Assembly (NCBI GenBank): GCA_041685735.1
Contig: JAWLFE010000003.1
Location: forward strand, 1 to 64,000
DNA: 64,000 nucleotides
Direction: 5' to 3'
Source of the DNA: CSSed11-175R1 sp041685735
GTDB lineage: Bacteria > Actinomycetota > Nitriliruptoria > Nitriliruptorales > Nitriliruptoraceae
Part shown: positions 32,374 through 41,209 of the stretch, one piece after another
Numbering within the stretch: the stretch's first letter is position 1
Layout of the letters: every line of letters starts with the position of its first letter
Translations under genes and position numbers: made by a program
Notes under the pieces: model-generated
Told to the model about the DNA's origin: nothing
Seen by the model: only the letters and a program-made list of their open reading frames with translations
Database searches by the model: none

Positions 32374-35151
32374 TCAGCCGCCACCCTCGTCACCACCGGC
32401 GCGTGAGCCTCCGACGTCGTCGCCCGATCCGTCATCGCCCGATCCGTCGTCGGTTCCGCCGCCGGAGCCGTTGTCGCCGGACCCATCGCCAGAGCCCCCG
32501 GCGTCCCCATCCGGTGGTTCCGGTTCGGGCTCTGGTTCGGGTTCCGGTTCGGGTTCGACGTACTCGCCGACGTCGAGGATCACCCTGGCGCCGTCACCCG
32601 GCCGCAAGGGGCTGCCCGCTGCCGGGTCCTGCTCGATCACACGGCCGTCGAGGTCCGGATCGTCGACGGCTCGGTTCCGGCGTGCGACCTCGTAGCCGAT
32701 GTCGAACAGTGGCTCCGCGGCATCGTCGAGGGTCCGGCCGACCACGTCGGGGACCGTCGGCAGGTCGCCCCGACCGGTGGAGACGTCCACGACGATCACG
32801 TTGCCGAGCGCCAGTCGGCGGCCGGCGGATGGGCGCTGCTCCAGGAAGGTGCCCGCGTCACGCCAATCGTCGACCTCCTCGAACCGGACCCGGAAGCCGG
32901 CCTCGACCGCGATGTCTTCAGCGTCGCTCTGCGAACTGGCGTCGAGCAGGTCGGGCACCTGGCCCGTCGGGATCGGACCGGGATCCGGGAAGCCCTCCGG
33001 CTCGTAGCTCTGGGCGGCCTGCTCCATGTAGGTCCGCCACATGGGTGCCGCGATCGTGCCACCGAAGACCCGGGAGTAGTTCTGTCCGGCGATCGTGACG
33101 TTGGTCAGGCTCTGGCTCTCAGGTGGGCACTGGGTGACCAGCCGCTCGCTGCCGCAGGCGTCGGCGGCCGCCTGTTCGTTGATGTAGTAGCGGTTGCCGT
33201 TGGGATAGCCCATCCAGGCGGCGGTGGACAGTTGCCTGATGGTGCCGACGAACCAGGCGTCCCGGTAGTTCTGTGTCGTTCCGGTCTTGCCACGTGTCGG
33301 CCACTCGCCGAGGTTGGCGATCGGCGCCGTGCCGCCCGCGGAGACCGGCCCGGCGAGCATGTCGATGACACGGTCAGCGATCTCCTCGTCCACGACCTGC
33401 TGGCAGTCCGGGCTGTGCTCCCAGATGAGGTTGCCCTGCGCATCCTCGATGTGGGTGATGGCGAAGGGCGCGCAGTATTCGCCGCGGTTGGCGAGGGTGG
33501 CGTAGCCGGTCGCCATCGCCAACGGTGTCGTCTCGGTGGCTCCGAGCGCCAGGGGACAGTTCCCACGATCACGCTCGGGGACGTTCACGCCGATGCGGTC
33601 GGCCATCTCGGCGACCCGCTCCGGGGTGACCTCGGCGATCAGGAGTGCGTGGTAGACGTTGCTGGACTGTGCGACCGCCTCGTACATGTTGAGGATGCCG
33701 TCGCCACCGGAGTTGTTGACCTCGTACTCGCCGCTCGAACCCTCACAGCCCTCGATGACCTGGGGCCCGCGCGCATCCAGGGTCAGGCCCGGTGACAGGC
33801 CCTCCTCCAGGGCGGTCATCGTCAGGAACGGCTTGAACGACGATCCGGGTTGGCGGCCGGAGCCGCCCATCCCCGGCACGGCGGGGTTGACCGTGGTGCG
33901 ATCGCAGAACAACTGGCCGGTCTCGCTCGGCTCACCCACCCAGCTGTTGTCGTCCAGGCACGAACCGAACGTCTGCGGCCCGAGGCCCATCGCGCGAACG
34001 GCGCCGGTCCCCGGTTCGACGCTGACGATCGCGCCGCTCGGCTCCCGGGCGATCTCGTCGAGCGGTTCGTCCTCGTAGGTGAGGTGTTGGGTGAGGGCGT
34101 CCTCCGCGGCGGTCTGTAGGTCCGGATCGAGCGTCGTGTGGATCCGCAGTCCGCTCTGGAAGACGAAGCGGGTCCGCTCATCGGGTGTCGCGCCCATGGC
34201 GTCGAGCGCATCGAGTTGGGTGCCGAGGGCCGTCGCGGCGTTCTCCGAGGTGAGCAGCCGCGAGACCCACTGCGTCCAGTACGGGAACTCGGGCGGTGGT
34301 GGTTCGGAGATGCGGGGTTCGAGCGGCTGGTCGATGGCCGCGAACGCCTGATCGGGGCTGACGAACCCGGCGGAGGACATCTGGCGCAGCACGATGTCGC
34401 GACGGGCCTGGGCGTTCTCGAGGCTGTTGATCGGGTTGTTGGCTTCGGGTGCGCGCAGGAGCCCGGCGAGCATGGCCGCCTCTCCCAGGGACAACTCGCC
34501 GATGTCCTTCGAGAAGTACCGCTCCGCCGCCGTGCCGATCCCGTAGGTCCCGGCACCGAAGTAGGCCCGGTTGAGGTAGAGCTCGAGGATCTCGTCCTTG
34601 GTGAGCTGGTCCTCGATCTCGATCGCGTAGATGGCCTCCTCGATCTTGCGCTGGATCGTCTGTTCGGGGGAGAGGAAGGCCATCTTGACGTACTGCTGGG
34701 TGATCGTCGAAGCGCCGGATTCGATACTGCCGGCCGTGAAGTTCGTCAGCGCAGCACGACCGATCGCGAGGTGGTTGACACCCTCGTGCTCGTAGTAGTT
34801 GGCGTCCTCGGTCGCGAGCACTGCATCGATCGCCACATCGGGGATCTCGTCGAGGGTGACCGGTCGGCGGTTCTCCTCGAAGGTCAGCTCGGCCAGCTGG
34901 CGGCCGTCGGCGTCGTAGATGAAGGAGTTCTGCGCGGGGGTGTCCGCCGAGCCGAGCGGCGGGACGTCCAGGATGTCGGTGCGGACCGCGGCGAGCACGT
35001 CGTTGGTCGCGAGCCCGAGCGGCAGGAACAGCGCGCCGAGCATCGTGCCGGTGATCACGGCGATGACCACGATCAGGACCAGCCGGGTGATCACCGCGGC
35101 GGTGCGGCCAACGACACGCACGACGGGGTTCTGACCCGGACTCGGGCTCAT
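32374..35151 (-). CDS. ponA2: Bifunctional class A penicillin-binding protein (PonA2-like) with PASTA domains
   Basis: The 925-residue protein has a single transmembrane helix (about 20-42). A GT51 glycosyltransferase domain has catalytic Glu115 in ATEDANYYEHEG. The transpeptidase domain has SSFK with nucleophile Ser437, SSN and RGKTGTT. Two PASTA repeats (about 745-880: VPDLLDASSQSDAEDIAVEA and VPDVVGRTLDDAAEPLFDIG) follow, then an EP-rich and G/D/S-rich tail of about 70 residues. It polymerises and cross-links peptidoglycan. It sits upstream of the phosphoesterase gene and downstream of the ArsA-like pair, as in mycobacteria. The acidic tail is longer than I would expect. Confidence 0.94.
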   Translation of the reverse strand: MSPSPGQNPVVRVVGRTAAVITRLVLIVVIAVITGTMLGALFLPLGLATNDVLAAVRTDILDVPPLGSADTPAQNSFIYDADGRQLAELTFEENRRPVTLDEIPDVAIDAVLATEDANYYEHEGVNHLAIGRAALTNFTAGSIESGASTITQQYVKMAFLSPEQTIQRKIEEAIYAIEIEDQLTKDEILELYLNRAYFGAGTYGIGTAAERYFSKDIGELSLGEAAMLAGLLRAPEANNPINSLENAQARRDIVLRQMSSAGFVSPDQAFAAIDQPLEPRISEPPPPEFPYWTQWVSRLLTSENAATALGTQLDALDAMGATPDERTRFVFQSGLRIHTTLDPDLQTAAEDALTQHLTYEDEPLDEIAREPSGAIVSVEPGTGAVRAMGLGPQTFGSCLDDNSWVGEPSETGQLFCDRTTVNPAVPGMGGSGRQPGSSFKPFLTMTALEEGLSPGLTLDARGPQVIEGCEGSSGEYEVNNSGGDGILNMYEAVAQSSNVYHALLIAEVTPERVAEMADRIGVNVPERDRGNCPLALGATETTPLAMATGYATLANRGEYCAPFAITHIEDAQGNLIWEHSPDCQQVVDEEIADRVIDMLAGPVSAGGTAPIANLGEWPTRGKTGTTQNYRDAWFVGTIRQLSTAAWMGYPNGNRYYINEQAAADACGSERLVTQCPPESQSLTNVTIAGQNYSRVFGGTIAAPMWRTYMEQAAQSYEPEGFPDPGPIPTGQVPDLLDASSQSDAEDIAVEAGFRVRFEEVDDWRDAGTFLEQRPSAGRRLALGNVIVVDVSTGRGDLPTVPDVVGRTLDDAAEPLFDIGYEVARRNRAVDDPDLDGRVIEQDPAAGSPLRPGDGARVILDVGEYVEPEPEPEPEPEPEPPDGDAGGSGDGSGDNGSGGGTDDGSGDDGSGDDVGGSRAGGDEGGG

Positions 35152-35263
35152 CGGAACCTCCGCGGCGGCAGGGACGGCACAGACAGGACCCCGCGTCCGC
35201 GAGGACGGTCGGGGTGGCCACGAGGGTACCGAGTGGGAACCCGGTCACCAGGGCTGCTGCTGG

Positions 35264-36233
35264 TCAGAGGTAGCCGCTGGCGTTGGGTGCTCCACCGGGC
35301 TGCACGGTGCCCGGGGGCTCGACTCCGCGCTGCACATCGTCGGGGGCCTCCTGGAAGGTGCGCCCACCGAAACGATCACGGATCGTGTCATCGAGGGCCG
35401 CCGCGGTCGTCGCGACGGCAGCCACCGCCGACTGCAGTTCGGGCAGATCCAACGACGATCCGTGGAGCGTGTGGCGCAGCCACACGGCCCGGTTCGGTGC
35501 GTCGTAGCTGAAGGCACCGAACCCGAGCGTGTGGTTGGTCTCCAGCAGGAAGGCCGCCAGCGGTGGCGTCAGGTCGACGTCGAGGTTGGTGACGGAGAAC
35601 ACGCCGACCTGCGGGCCGACGGGGCTCGGCCCCACCGTGACGAACGCTCGCGCACCTTCGTGGGTGAAGGTGTAGTTGCCGAAGGCGTCGACCTCGTACC
35701 CGCCGAGGATCGCGCGGAGCAGGTCGCCGACGTGTACCCGCAGATCATCGGGATCGAGGAAGACGCCCGTCCGCCGCGGAGGGTGTCTCGGTGCATGTCC
35801 GGCGGGACGCAGGGTGAGCTCCGTGGGTGCACCATCGTCGGGGCGTGGGCCTGCGCCGCCGCGCTCCGGGTCCTTTCCGGGTGGCGTCACGCTGTCGTCC
35901 TGCGGCTCGTCCGTGCCGGGTGGCGACACACCATCGTCCTGCGGCTCGTCCGTGCCGGGTTTCGTCGCGCTGTCGTCCTGCGGCTCGTCCGTGCCGGGTT
36001 TCGTCGCGCTGTCGNNNNNNNNNNNNNNNNNNNNNNNNNNNNNNNNNNNNNNNNNNNNNNNNNNNNNNNNNNNNNNNNNNNNNNNNNNNNNNNNNNNNNN
36101 NNNNNNNNNNNNNNCCGGGTGGCGACACACCATCGTCCTGCGGCTCGTCCGTGCCGGGTTTCGTCGCGCTGTCGTCCTGCGGCTCGTCCGTGCCGGGTTT
36201 CGTCGCGCTGTCGTCCTGTTCCTCGCTCATCAT
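35264..36233 (-). CDS. YbjN/CesT-like protein with a long tandem-repeat N-terminus (interrupted by an assembly gap)
   Basis: The C-terminal 150 residues look like the T3SS-chaperone/YbjN fold: VFLDPDDLRVHVGDLLRAIL, VDAFGNYTFTHEGARAFVTVG, DVDLTPPLAAFLLETNHTLGFG and a closing helix of QSAVAAVATTAAALDD. The N-terminal region is MMSEEQDD, then 13-residue repeats of DSATKPGTDEPQD and DGVSPPGTDEPQD. The ATG overlaps the stop of the upstream ArsA-like gene (ATGA), so it is coupled to it. A run of 100 N breaks the repeat; the two sides read in different frames only because 100 is not a multiple of three. I infer one intact gene of unknown length. Confidence 0.75.
35898..36219. repeat. 39-bp tandem repeat array with a 117-bp higher-order unit
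   Basis: The unit begins tcctgcggctcgtccgtg and ends either gggtttcgtcgcgctgtcg (type A, protein DSATKPGTDEPQD) or gggtggcgacacaccatcg (type B, DGVSPPGTDEPQD). Reading along the protein, both sides of the gap show A-A-B, so a 117-bp block appears to be duplicated. Copies are essentially identical at DNA level, which points to recent expansion. Confidence 0.9.
36015..36114. other. Assembly gap of 100 N
   Basis: The gap sits exactly inside the 39-bp repeat array. Joining the flanks in register needs 18 + 39k missing bases (k = 0, 1, 2 and so on), all multiples of three. The placeholder length of 100 is therefore arbitrary and artificially breaks the reading frame. Confidence 0.97.
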
Positions 36234-37378
36234 CGGCTCTCTCCCGTGGTGAGTGCGGTGGCGATCCGGTCGAGGCCAGCGAGGTCGTTGACGTCGCCCG
36301 CCAGCAGGGGCACGTGGAGGCGTGCGGGCACGTGCACGCCGTAGAGCGCCGCCGACACGTCACGCCGCTGTCGGGCCGCCACGTTGCGTACATCGGTGAG
36401 CAGGCGCAGGGCGCCGGCGACCGCCCGACCGTCCAGGTCGTCGGTCTGTGCCTCGATGGCCCGCTCGACCTGGGCATCCGTCGGGTCCCGGGGCAGTTCC
36501 GGACGGATCCGGTTGACGACGATCCCGGCCGCGTGCAGCCCCTCCTTCTCCAGCCGTTCGAGGAAGAACTTCGCCTCGCGCAGGGGTGGCGGCTCGGGGG
36601 AGGTCACCACCACGAACCTCGACGTCGGTTCCCGGAGCAGGGCCAGGACCTGATCGGCGCGCTGCTTGAAGCCCTCGTACATGCCCTCGAAGTTCCGGAA
36701 GAAATCCCCGATGTCCTCGATCAGGTCCATGCCCGTCACACGGCCGGCGACCCGCATGAAGGCGCTGGCGCCGGCACCAACGACACGGCCGACGCCCTTA
36801 CCGGCGGCCATCCCCGGTCGGATCAGCAGCTGCAGCAGCCGACCCTCCATGAACGAACTCATCCGCTTGGGTGCGTCCAGGAAGTCCAGGGCGGAACGGG
36901 TCGGGGGCGTATCGACGACCAACAGGTCCCACTCGTCGGCGTCGTGGAGCTCGTGGAGCCGCTCCATGGCCATGTACTCCTGGGTGCCGGCCAGCGAGCC
37001 GGACATGGTGCGGTAGATGCGGTTCGCCTTGATCGCCGCGGCGTTCGCCTCGGAGGTCGCGTGCCGGTCGATCAACCGGTCGAACGTGGTCTGCATGTCG
37101 AGCATCATCGCCCACAGCTCACCGCCCTCCGTCAGGTCGGCAACCTCGACGCGGCGGGGTTCGTCATCGAGCCCGTCGAGCCCCATGGCCTGCGCCAGCC
37201 GCCGGGCCGGATCGATGGTCAGCACCAGGGTGCGGCGCCCGGCCCGTGCGGCGGCCAGCCCGATCGCCGCCGCGGTCGTGGTCTTGCCGACACCGCCCGC
37301 GCCCGTGGTGACCAGGATGTGCGCGGATCGGACGTCGTCGGCGAGGTCACCGACGGCTCCCTGGGATGCGCTCGTCAT
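36230..37378 (-). CDS. ArsA/Get3-like anion-transporting-type ATPase (second of pair)
   Basis: The 382-residue ATPase has the deviant Walker A TGAGGVGKTTTA (about 25-36). Switch-type motifs are LTIDPARRLAQAMG and LLVVDTPPTRSALDFLDAP, the latter being the ArsA-family DTAPT equivalent. It matches the second of the two ArsA-like proteins next to PonA2 in mycobacteria (Rv3680). It starts by overlapping the stop of the first ArsA-like gene and ends overlapping the YbjN-like gene, so the three form one operon. A role in handling tail-anchored or envelope proteins is possible but not shown; no arsenite efflux partner is near. Confidence 0.88.
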   Translation of the reverse strand: MTSASQGAVGDLADDVRSAHILVTTGAGGVGKTTTAAAIGLAAARAGRRTLVLTIDPARRLAQAMGLDGLDDEPRRVEVADLTEGGELWAMMLDMQTTFDRLIDRHATSEANAAAIKANRIYRTMSGSLAGTQEYMAMERLHELHDADEWDLLVVDTPPTRSALDFLDAPKRMSSFMEGRLLQLLIRPGMAAGKGVGRVVGAGASAFMRVAGRVTGMDLIEDIGDFFRNFEGMYEGFKQRADQVLALLREPTSRFVVVTSPEPPPLREAKFFLERLEKEGLHAAGIVVNRIRPELPRDPTDAQVERAIEAQTDDLDGRAVAGALRLLTDVRNVAARQRRDVSAALYGVHVPARLHVPLLAGDVNDLAGLDRIATALTTGESR

Positions 37379-38466
37379 GTGGTCGCCCCGGCCGCGGGAC
37401 GGGCACCGTCGATGAGCACCTGGAGTTCGTCGTCGCCGAGCCGCTCGCGGGCCCGGGGTCCGTCCTCGCCGACCTGCAGCGACAGGATGTCGCCGAGCAC
37501 CTCGAGGTCATCCGCGCCGAAGCTCGAACCGGTCAGCAGGGGCATCGTCAGGACCGGGGTCGCGCAGTCGGTGGCCAGTTGGTCCCGCAGCGCATCCTGC
37601 TGGTCCACCTGCGCCCGGTGCGTCTCGACCAGGTCCAGCAGGAGGTCGCTGGTGCGTCCCGAGATCGTGGCACCGGTGTCCTGGATGCGGCGCTGCAGCC
37701 CGTCGCGGCCCATCGCCGCGATCGCGGCCGAGCCGTCGGCCTGCAGGCGGGGGGTGACGACCTGGTTGGCGATCACCGGGCCGATGGAGACGCCGGCTTC
37801 GCGCAGCGCGGCCACCCCCTCGATCGTCTCGCGCACCGGCATCTCCTGCATCAGGGACACGATCGTGGCCTGCACCCGGCGTGGGTTCTGCAGCATCTCG
37901 CGCATGTGGCGGGCCTGGCGCTTGATCGGGCCGACGCGGACGATCTCCGTCACGCCCTCGGGAGCCTGCAGGAACGGCACGATCCGTCCGGTCGGTGGTG
38001 CATCGACCACGATCAGGTCGTAGGCGCGCCGTCCGTCCGGGCGCTTGCGGATCTCGAGGTCGAAGATCTTGCCGACGAGCAGGAGGTCGCGCAGGCCCGG
38101 TGCGGCCGTCGTCACGAAGTCGAGGGCGTGTGACTTCTCCATGACCCATTGCACGCGCTTCAGGCCGTAGAAGTGGTCGAGGTACTCGTAGACCGCATCG
38201 GTCGGATCCACCGCCATGCCCCACAGTCCCGGCCGGAATTCACGCTCCGTGTAGTCCCAGGGAGCGGTCCGGAAGGTGCGGCTGAAGCTCTGCCGACCCT
38301 CCACCTCGACCAGGATGGTCCGGCGGCCCGATGCGGCGCCGGCCAGCGCGATCGCGGCCGCGCCGGTGGTCTTGCCGACACCGCCCTTGCCGGTGACGAT
38401 GACGACGTGGGACGACAGCCACGCGTCGAACCCATCGAGTCCGCTGGGGTTGGAGAAGGTGTCCAT
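37375..38466 (-). CDS. ArsA/Get3-like ATPase (first of pair)
   Basis: The 363-residue ATPase has Walker A GKGGVGKTTGA (about 26-36), LVEVEGRQSFSRTF and LIVVDAPPTGRIVPFLQAPEG. Together with the next gene it matches the Rv3679-Rv3680 pair of M. tuberculosis, reported to form an ATPase complex. The ATG at 38466 has GGGAG 4 bases upstream; the longer frame overlaps the divergent NfeD-like gene. It lacks the second ATPase half of true ArsA, so pairing with the downstream paralogue is expected. Confidence 0.88.
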   Translation of the reverse strand: MDTFSNPSGLDGFDAWLSSHVVIVTGKGGVGKTTGAAAIALAGAASGRRTILVEVEGRQSFSRTFRTAPWDYTEREFRPGLWGMAVDPTDAVYEYLDHFYGLKRVQWVMEKSHALDFVTTAAPGLRDLLLVGKIFDLEIRKRPDGRRAYDLIVVDAPPTGRIVPFLQAPEGVTEIVRVGPIKRQARHMREMLQNPRRVQATIVSLMQEMPVRETIEGVAALREAGVSIGPVIANQVVTPRLQADGSAAIAAMGRDGLQRRIQDTGATISGRTSDLLLDLVETHRAQVDQQDALRDQLATDCATPVLTMPLLTGSSFGADDLEVLGDILSLQVGEDGPRARERLGDDELQVLIDGARPAAGATT

Positions 38467-38519
38467 GACTCCCAAGCCTACGGGGGATGGCCGTGGCCGG
38501 TGGGAGCCGGCAGCCTCGG

Positions 38520-38525
38520 TACGCT
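38520..38525 (+). promoter_or_regulatory. Candidate -10 box (TACGCT) of a leaderless promoter
   Basis: TACGCT ends 9 bases before the ATG at 38535 of the NfeD-like gene, with no ribosome binding site between. It lies in the short divergent region shared with the ArsA-like operon. Confidence 0.35.
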
Positions 38526-38534
38526 CCGGTCCGC

Positions 38535-39953
38535 ATGTTCTCCTCCTCCCGCGGGCCCGTCCGCCGCTCCCTCGCCTGTGCCGTGCTCGCCTTCGTCGCG
38601 CTCGGTCTGACGGCGTCGTCGGTCGCCGCGCAGGAGGTCGACCCGACCCTCGACAGTGGTCTGGAACAGTGCCCGACCCCGGTCGACGAAGAGGACGTCC
38701 GGACCGTCGAGGTCCTGCCGCTGCGGGGTGGGTTCTTCGACCCGCCGGTCTCCGCACAGGTGTCCGACGTGATCGACCTGGCCGAGGAGGTCGGGTCGGA
38801 ACTGGTGGTCCTGCAGTACTCCTCGGGCGGTGGCGTCTCCGTCGATCTCGACGAACTGCTCGGTCGGATGGAGGCCGCGTCGGTCCCGATCGCGGCGCTC
38901 GTCGGGCCCCTCGGCGCGGGTGCCGAAGCTGCCGGCGCGGCCGGCCTGATCTGGGCTGCTGCGGACATCCGGGCGATCTCGGCGGACGCCACGATCGGTC
39001 CGGTCTCGCCCGCTGATCTGTCCGACCTGGATGGGTCGTTCGACGAGGCGGCGGTGCTGGGCGGGTTGCTGGACGACGCCGGTGCGTCGCCGGACCTCGG
39101 CGAACGACTCCTGAACGAACGCGTCGATGCGGACAGCCTCGTCGAGGCAGGAGCGGTCACCCTCACCGCCCAGGGTCTGGAGCCGTTGCTCGTCGAGCTC
39201 GACGGACGCTCCGTGGCCACCGGTGATGACGAGCGGACCCTGCAGATCCGGGCCTGCGAGCTGGAGGTCCGCTTCCACAGCCTGGGGCTGGTGCGGCGCC
39301 TGCTGCATGCCGCGACGACCGCACCGTTCATCTACCTGCTGTTGGTCGTCGGGCTCGGCATGCTGCTGTTCGAGGTGTTCCAGCCGGGGTTCGGTGTCGC
39401 GGGTCTCGCCGGGATCATCACCACGGCGATCGGCGCGTTCGGGCTCACCGTCCTGCCGGTCGTGTGGTGGGCGGTGGCGTTGGTCGTGCTGGGGTTGCTG
39501 CTCTACGCGGTGGACACCGCCATCGCCGGGTTCGGCCCGCTGACCCTGGGTGCGACCGCCGCGTTCGTGATCGGCTCCATGCGCTTCTACGCCGCCGATG
39601 CCCTCACACTCAACCCCTGGCTGATCGGCGCGACGACCGTCACCGTGGCGGTCTTCTTCGTGTTCATCATGACCACGGTCCTGCGTGCACAGGCGGGCCC
39701 GGAGGGCGTGTCACTGGATGACCTCGTGGGCAAGCCGGGCATCGTCCGATCGGTGTTGAACCCCGAAGGGCACGTCTACATCGACGGCGCACTGTGGCGC
39801 GCGCGCTGGACGGGGGATGCCAAGCGGGCGAAGGTCGGCACGCCGGTACGGGTGCACGCCATCGAGGGACCCGTGGTCCTCGTCGAACCGTTCGATGCCT
39901 CCGAGGCGGCCGTCGGGTCGGATGGCGGGTCGGATGGCCGGTCTGACGGGTAG
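38535..39953 (+). CDS. NfeD-like membrane protein with a ClpP-like domain (nucleophile apparently lost)
   Basis: The 472-residue protein has a signal sequence (about 8-35). A ClpP-crotonase-like domain (about 55-235) is followed by four transmembrane helices (about 255-375) and a C-terminal OB-fold of the NfeD type (LDDLVGKPGIVRSVLNPEGHVYIDGALWRA). In active NfeD proteases the serine lies in an ASAG motif; the aligned stretch here is GAAGLIWAA, with alanine at that place. The GPLGAGAE approach and ATIGPVSP strand are otherwise kept. It is divergent from the ArsA-like operon. NfeD proteins usually pair with stomatin-like proteins, but none is encoded nearby. Confidence 0.85.
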   Translation: MFSSSRGPVRRSLACAVLAFVALGLTASSVAAQEVDPTLDSGLEQCPTPVDEEDVRTVEVLPLRGGFFDPPVSAQVSDVIDLAEEVGSELVVLQYSSGGGVSVDLDELLGRMEAASVPIAALVGPLGAGAEAAGAAGLIWAAADIRAISADATIGPVSPADLSDLDGSFDEAAVLGGLLDDAGASPDLGERLLNERVDADSLVEAGAVTLTAQGLEPLLVELDGRSVATGDDERTLQIRACELEVRFHSLGLVRRLLHAATTAPFIYLLLVVGLGMLLFEVFQPGFGVAGLAGIITTAIGAFGLTVLPVVWWAVALVVLGLLLYAVDTAIAGFGPLTLGATAAFVIGSMRFYAADALTLNPWLIGATTVTVAVFFVFIMTTVLRAQAGPEGVSLDDLVGKPGIVRSVLNPEGHVYIDGALWRARWTGDAKRAKVGTPVRVHAIEGPVVLVEPFDASEAAVGSDGGSDGRSDG

Positions 39954-40081
39954 GGCACCCCGGCACGACGTCTGCGGGATGCTGCAAGCGGGCGCGAGCC
40001 AGTAGCAAGCGACGAAGGTCTAGTCAGGCCTCATGTCCGGGCGTAGGGTGCGCACGCGAACCAGACCGAGGGGATCACGCG

Positions 40082-40459
40082 TTGCGCAGTTCCGATCGCA
40101 TCTCCCAGGACGGCGGCACCGTTTCGACCGCCTCCGCACACCGCGACCCGGGGCCGATCGGGCCCGTGGGGTTGAACCTCGCCCAGGACCTCGATGCAGA
40201 GATCAGCTGGGATCAGCAGGCCAGATGCCGGACCCGGGATCCCGCACTGTTCTTCGGGCCGAACCGGTTCGAGCCGAAGCGCGAACGCCTCGCCCGCGAA
40301 GCCGAGGCCAAGGCGGTCTGTGCCACCTGTCCGTGCCTCCAGGCGTGTCGCGAGTACGCCGTCGCGACCGGCGAGCTGTACGGGGTCTGGGGCGGGCTCG
40401 GCGAGACCGATCGACGCGAGTTGATCGCGGGCCGCAGTGACATCGCGACCGCGGTCTGA
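40082..40459 (+). CDS. WhiB-family [4Fe-4S] regulator, WhiB4-like by position
   Basis: The 125-residue protein has the four cluster cysteines Cys49, Cys80, Cys83 and Cys89. The Wbl turn GVWGG at 101-105 and the basic tail ETDRREL follow. Wbl proteins are actinobacterial and act through the primary sigma factor or as redox sensors. The best start is TTG at 40082 with GAGGGG 8 bases upstream; a GTG at 40166 is an alternative that shortens the N-terminus by 28 residues. The neighbourhood (ArsA-like pair, PonA2, RidA, MBL) is that of whiB4. A TAGGGT -10-like hexamer lies near 40043. Confidence 0.93.
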   Translation: MRSSDRISQDGGTVSTASAHRDPGPIGPVGLNLAQDLDAEISWDQQARCRTRDPALFFGPNRFEPKRERLAREAEAKAVCATCPCLQACREYAVATGELYGVWGGLGETDRRELIAGRSDIATAV

Positions 40460-40598
40460 CCCACGGCGTTCGTGGTGGTGGCCGAGCGGGTGGTGACCCA
40501 GGTGTGCCGAGTAGGCTGCGCGATCAGCATGCGACCCGACCGTCACGGTCGATCGGTCGTCGCCAACCGCTCGTGATCGATCGCTCGAGGAGTCCATC

Positions 40599-40751
40599 GT
40601 GACCCGCTGGGAATACGCCACCGCCCCGCTGATCAGCCACGCGCTGCAGCAGATCCTCAACCAGTGGGGGTCCGACGGCTGGGAACTGGTCTGCGTCGTG
40701 GACAACGTGGCCTACTTCAAGCGGCCGCTGGCAGGGGAGGGAGAAGCATGA
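40599..40751 (+). CDS. Small DUF4177-like protein, 50 aa
   Basis: A GTG at 40599 opens a 50-residue frame whose stop overlaps the ATG of the RidA gene (ATGA), so the two are coupled. The sequence starts VTRWEYATAPLI and has QQILNQWGSDGWELVCVVD and a closing YFKRPL strand. This is the pattern of DUF4177, a small strand-helix-strand protein. The function is unknown. A TAGGCT -10-like hexamer lies near 40512. The same small gene precedes ridA in other actinobacteria, which supports it being real. Confidence 0.83.
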   Translation: MTRWEYATAPLISHALQQILNQWGSDGWELVCVVDNVAYFKRPLAGEGEA

Positions 40752-41209
40752 GCGCGGCCGAGCGTCTTGCCGCACTCGGCCTCGAACTCCCGGCGGTGCC
40801 GACCCCGGCCGCGGCCTACCAGCCCTACGCCGTGTCGGGTGCCCTGGTGCTCACCGCGGGGCAACTCCCGATCGTCGACGGCAGCCTGGCGATGACCGGC
40901 AAGCTCGGCGACACGATCAGTACCGAGGAGGGTCTGGAACTCGCCAGGACCGCCGGTCTGAACGTCCTGGCGATCGCCGCGGCCGCCGCCGGTGACCTCG
41001 AGCGCGTGCGGGTGGTCAAGCTCACCGTGTTCGTCGCCTCGGTCCCCTCGTTCACCGAGCAGCACCTGGTCGCCAACGGTGCCTCGAACCTCATCGGCGA
41101 GGTCCTGGGTGATCGCGGTGTGCATGCCCGGTCGGCCGTGGGGGTCGCCGCGCTCCCGCTGGACAGCCCGGTGGAGGTCGAAGCCATCCTCGAGGTCGTC
41201 GGTCCGTGA
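40748..41209 (+). CDS. RidA/YjgF-family protein
   Basis: The 153-residue protein is a RidA-type trimer subunit: AYQPYAVSGALVLTAGQLP, then EGLELARTAGLNVLAIAAAAAGDL, then VKLTVFVASVPSF and RSAVGVAALPLDSPVEVEAILEV. The Arg in RSAVGVAALPL occupies the place of the imine-binding arginine. The sequence is of the longer YjgH-like group rather than canonical RidA, so enamine deaminase activity is uncertain. The ATG at 40748 follows GGGAGGGAG. Its stop codon lies inside the first copy of a 24-bp tandem repeat. Confidence 0.87.
   Translation: MSAAERLAALGLELPAVPTPAAAYQPYAVSGALVLTAGQLPIVDGSLAMTGKLGDTISTEEGLELARTAGLNVLAIAAAAAGDLERVRVVKLTVFVASVPSFTEQHLVANGASNLIGEVLGDRGVHARSAVGVAALPLDSPVEVEAILEVVGP

Noticed and set aside
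35898..36219. Possible CRISPR array (39-bp repeats)
   Set aside because: Units are directly adjacent with no spacers and lie in frame within a protein gene.
36015..36233. Frameshifted pseudogene at the YbjN-like gene
   Set aside because: The apparent frame change comes only from the arbitrary 100-N gap; the repeat register requires an in-frame length.
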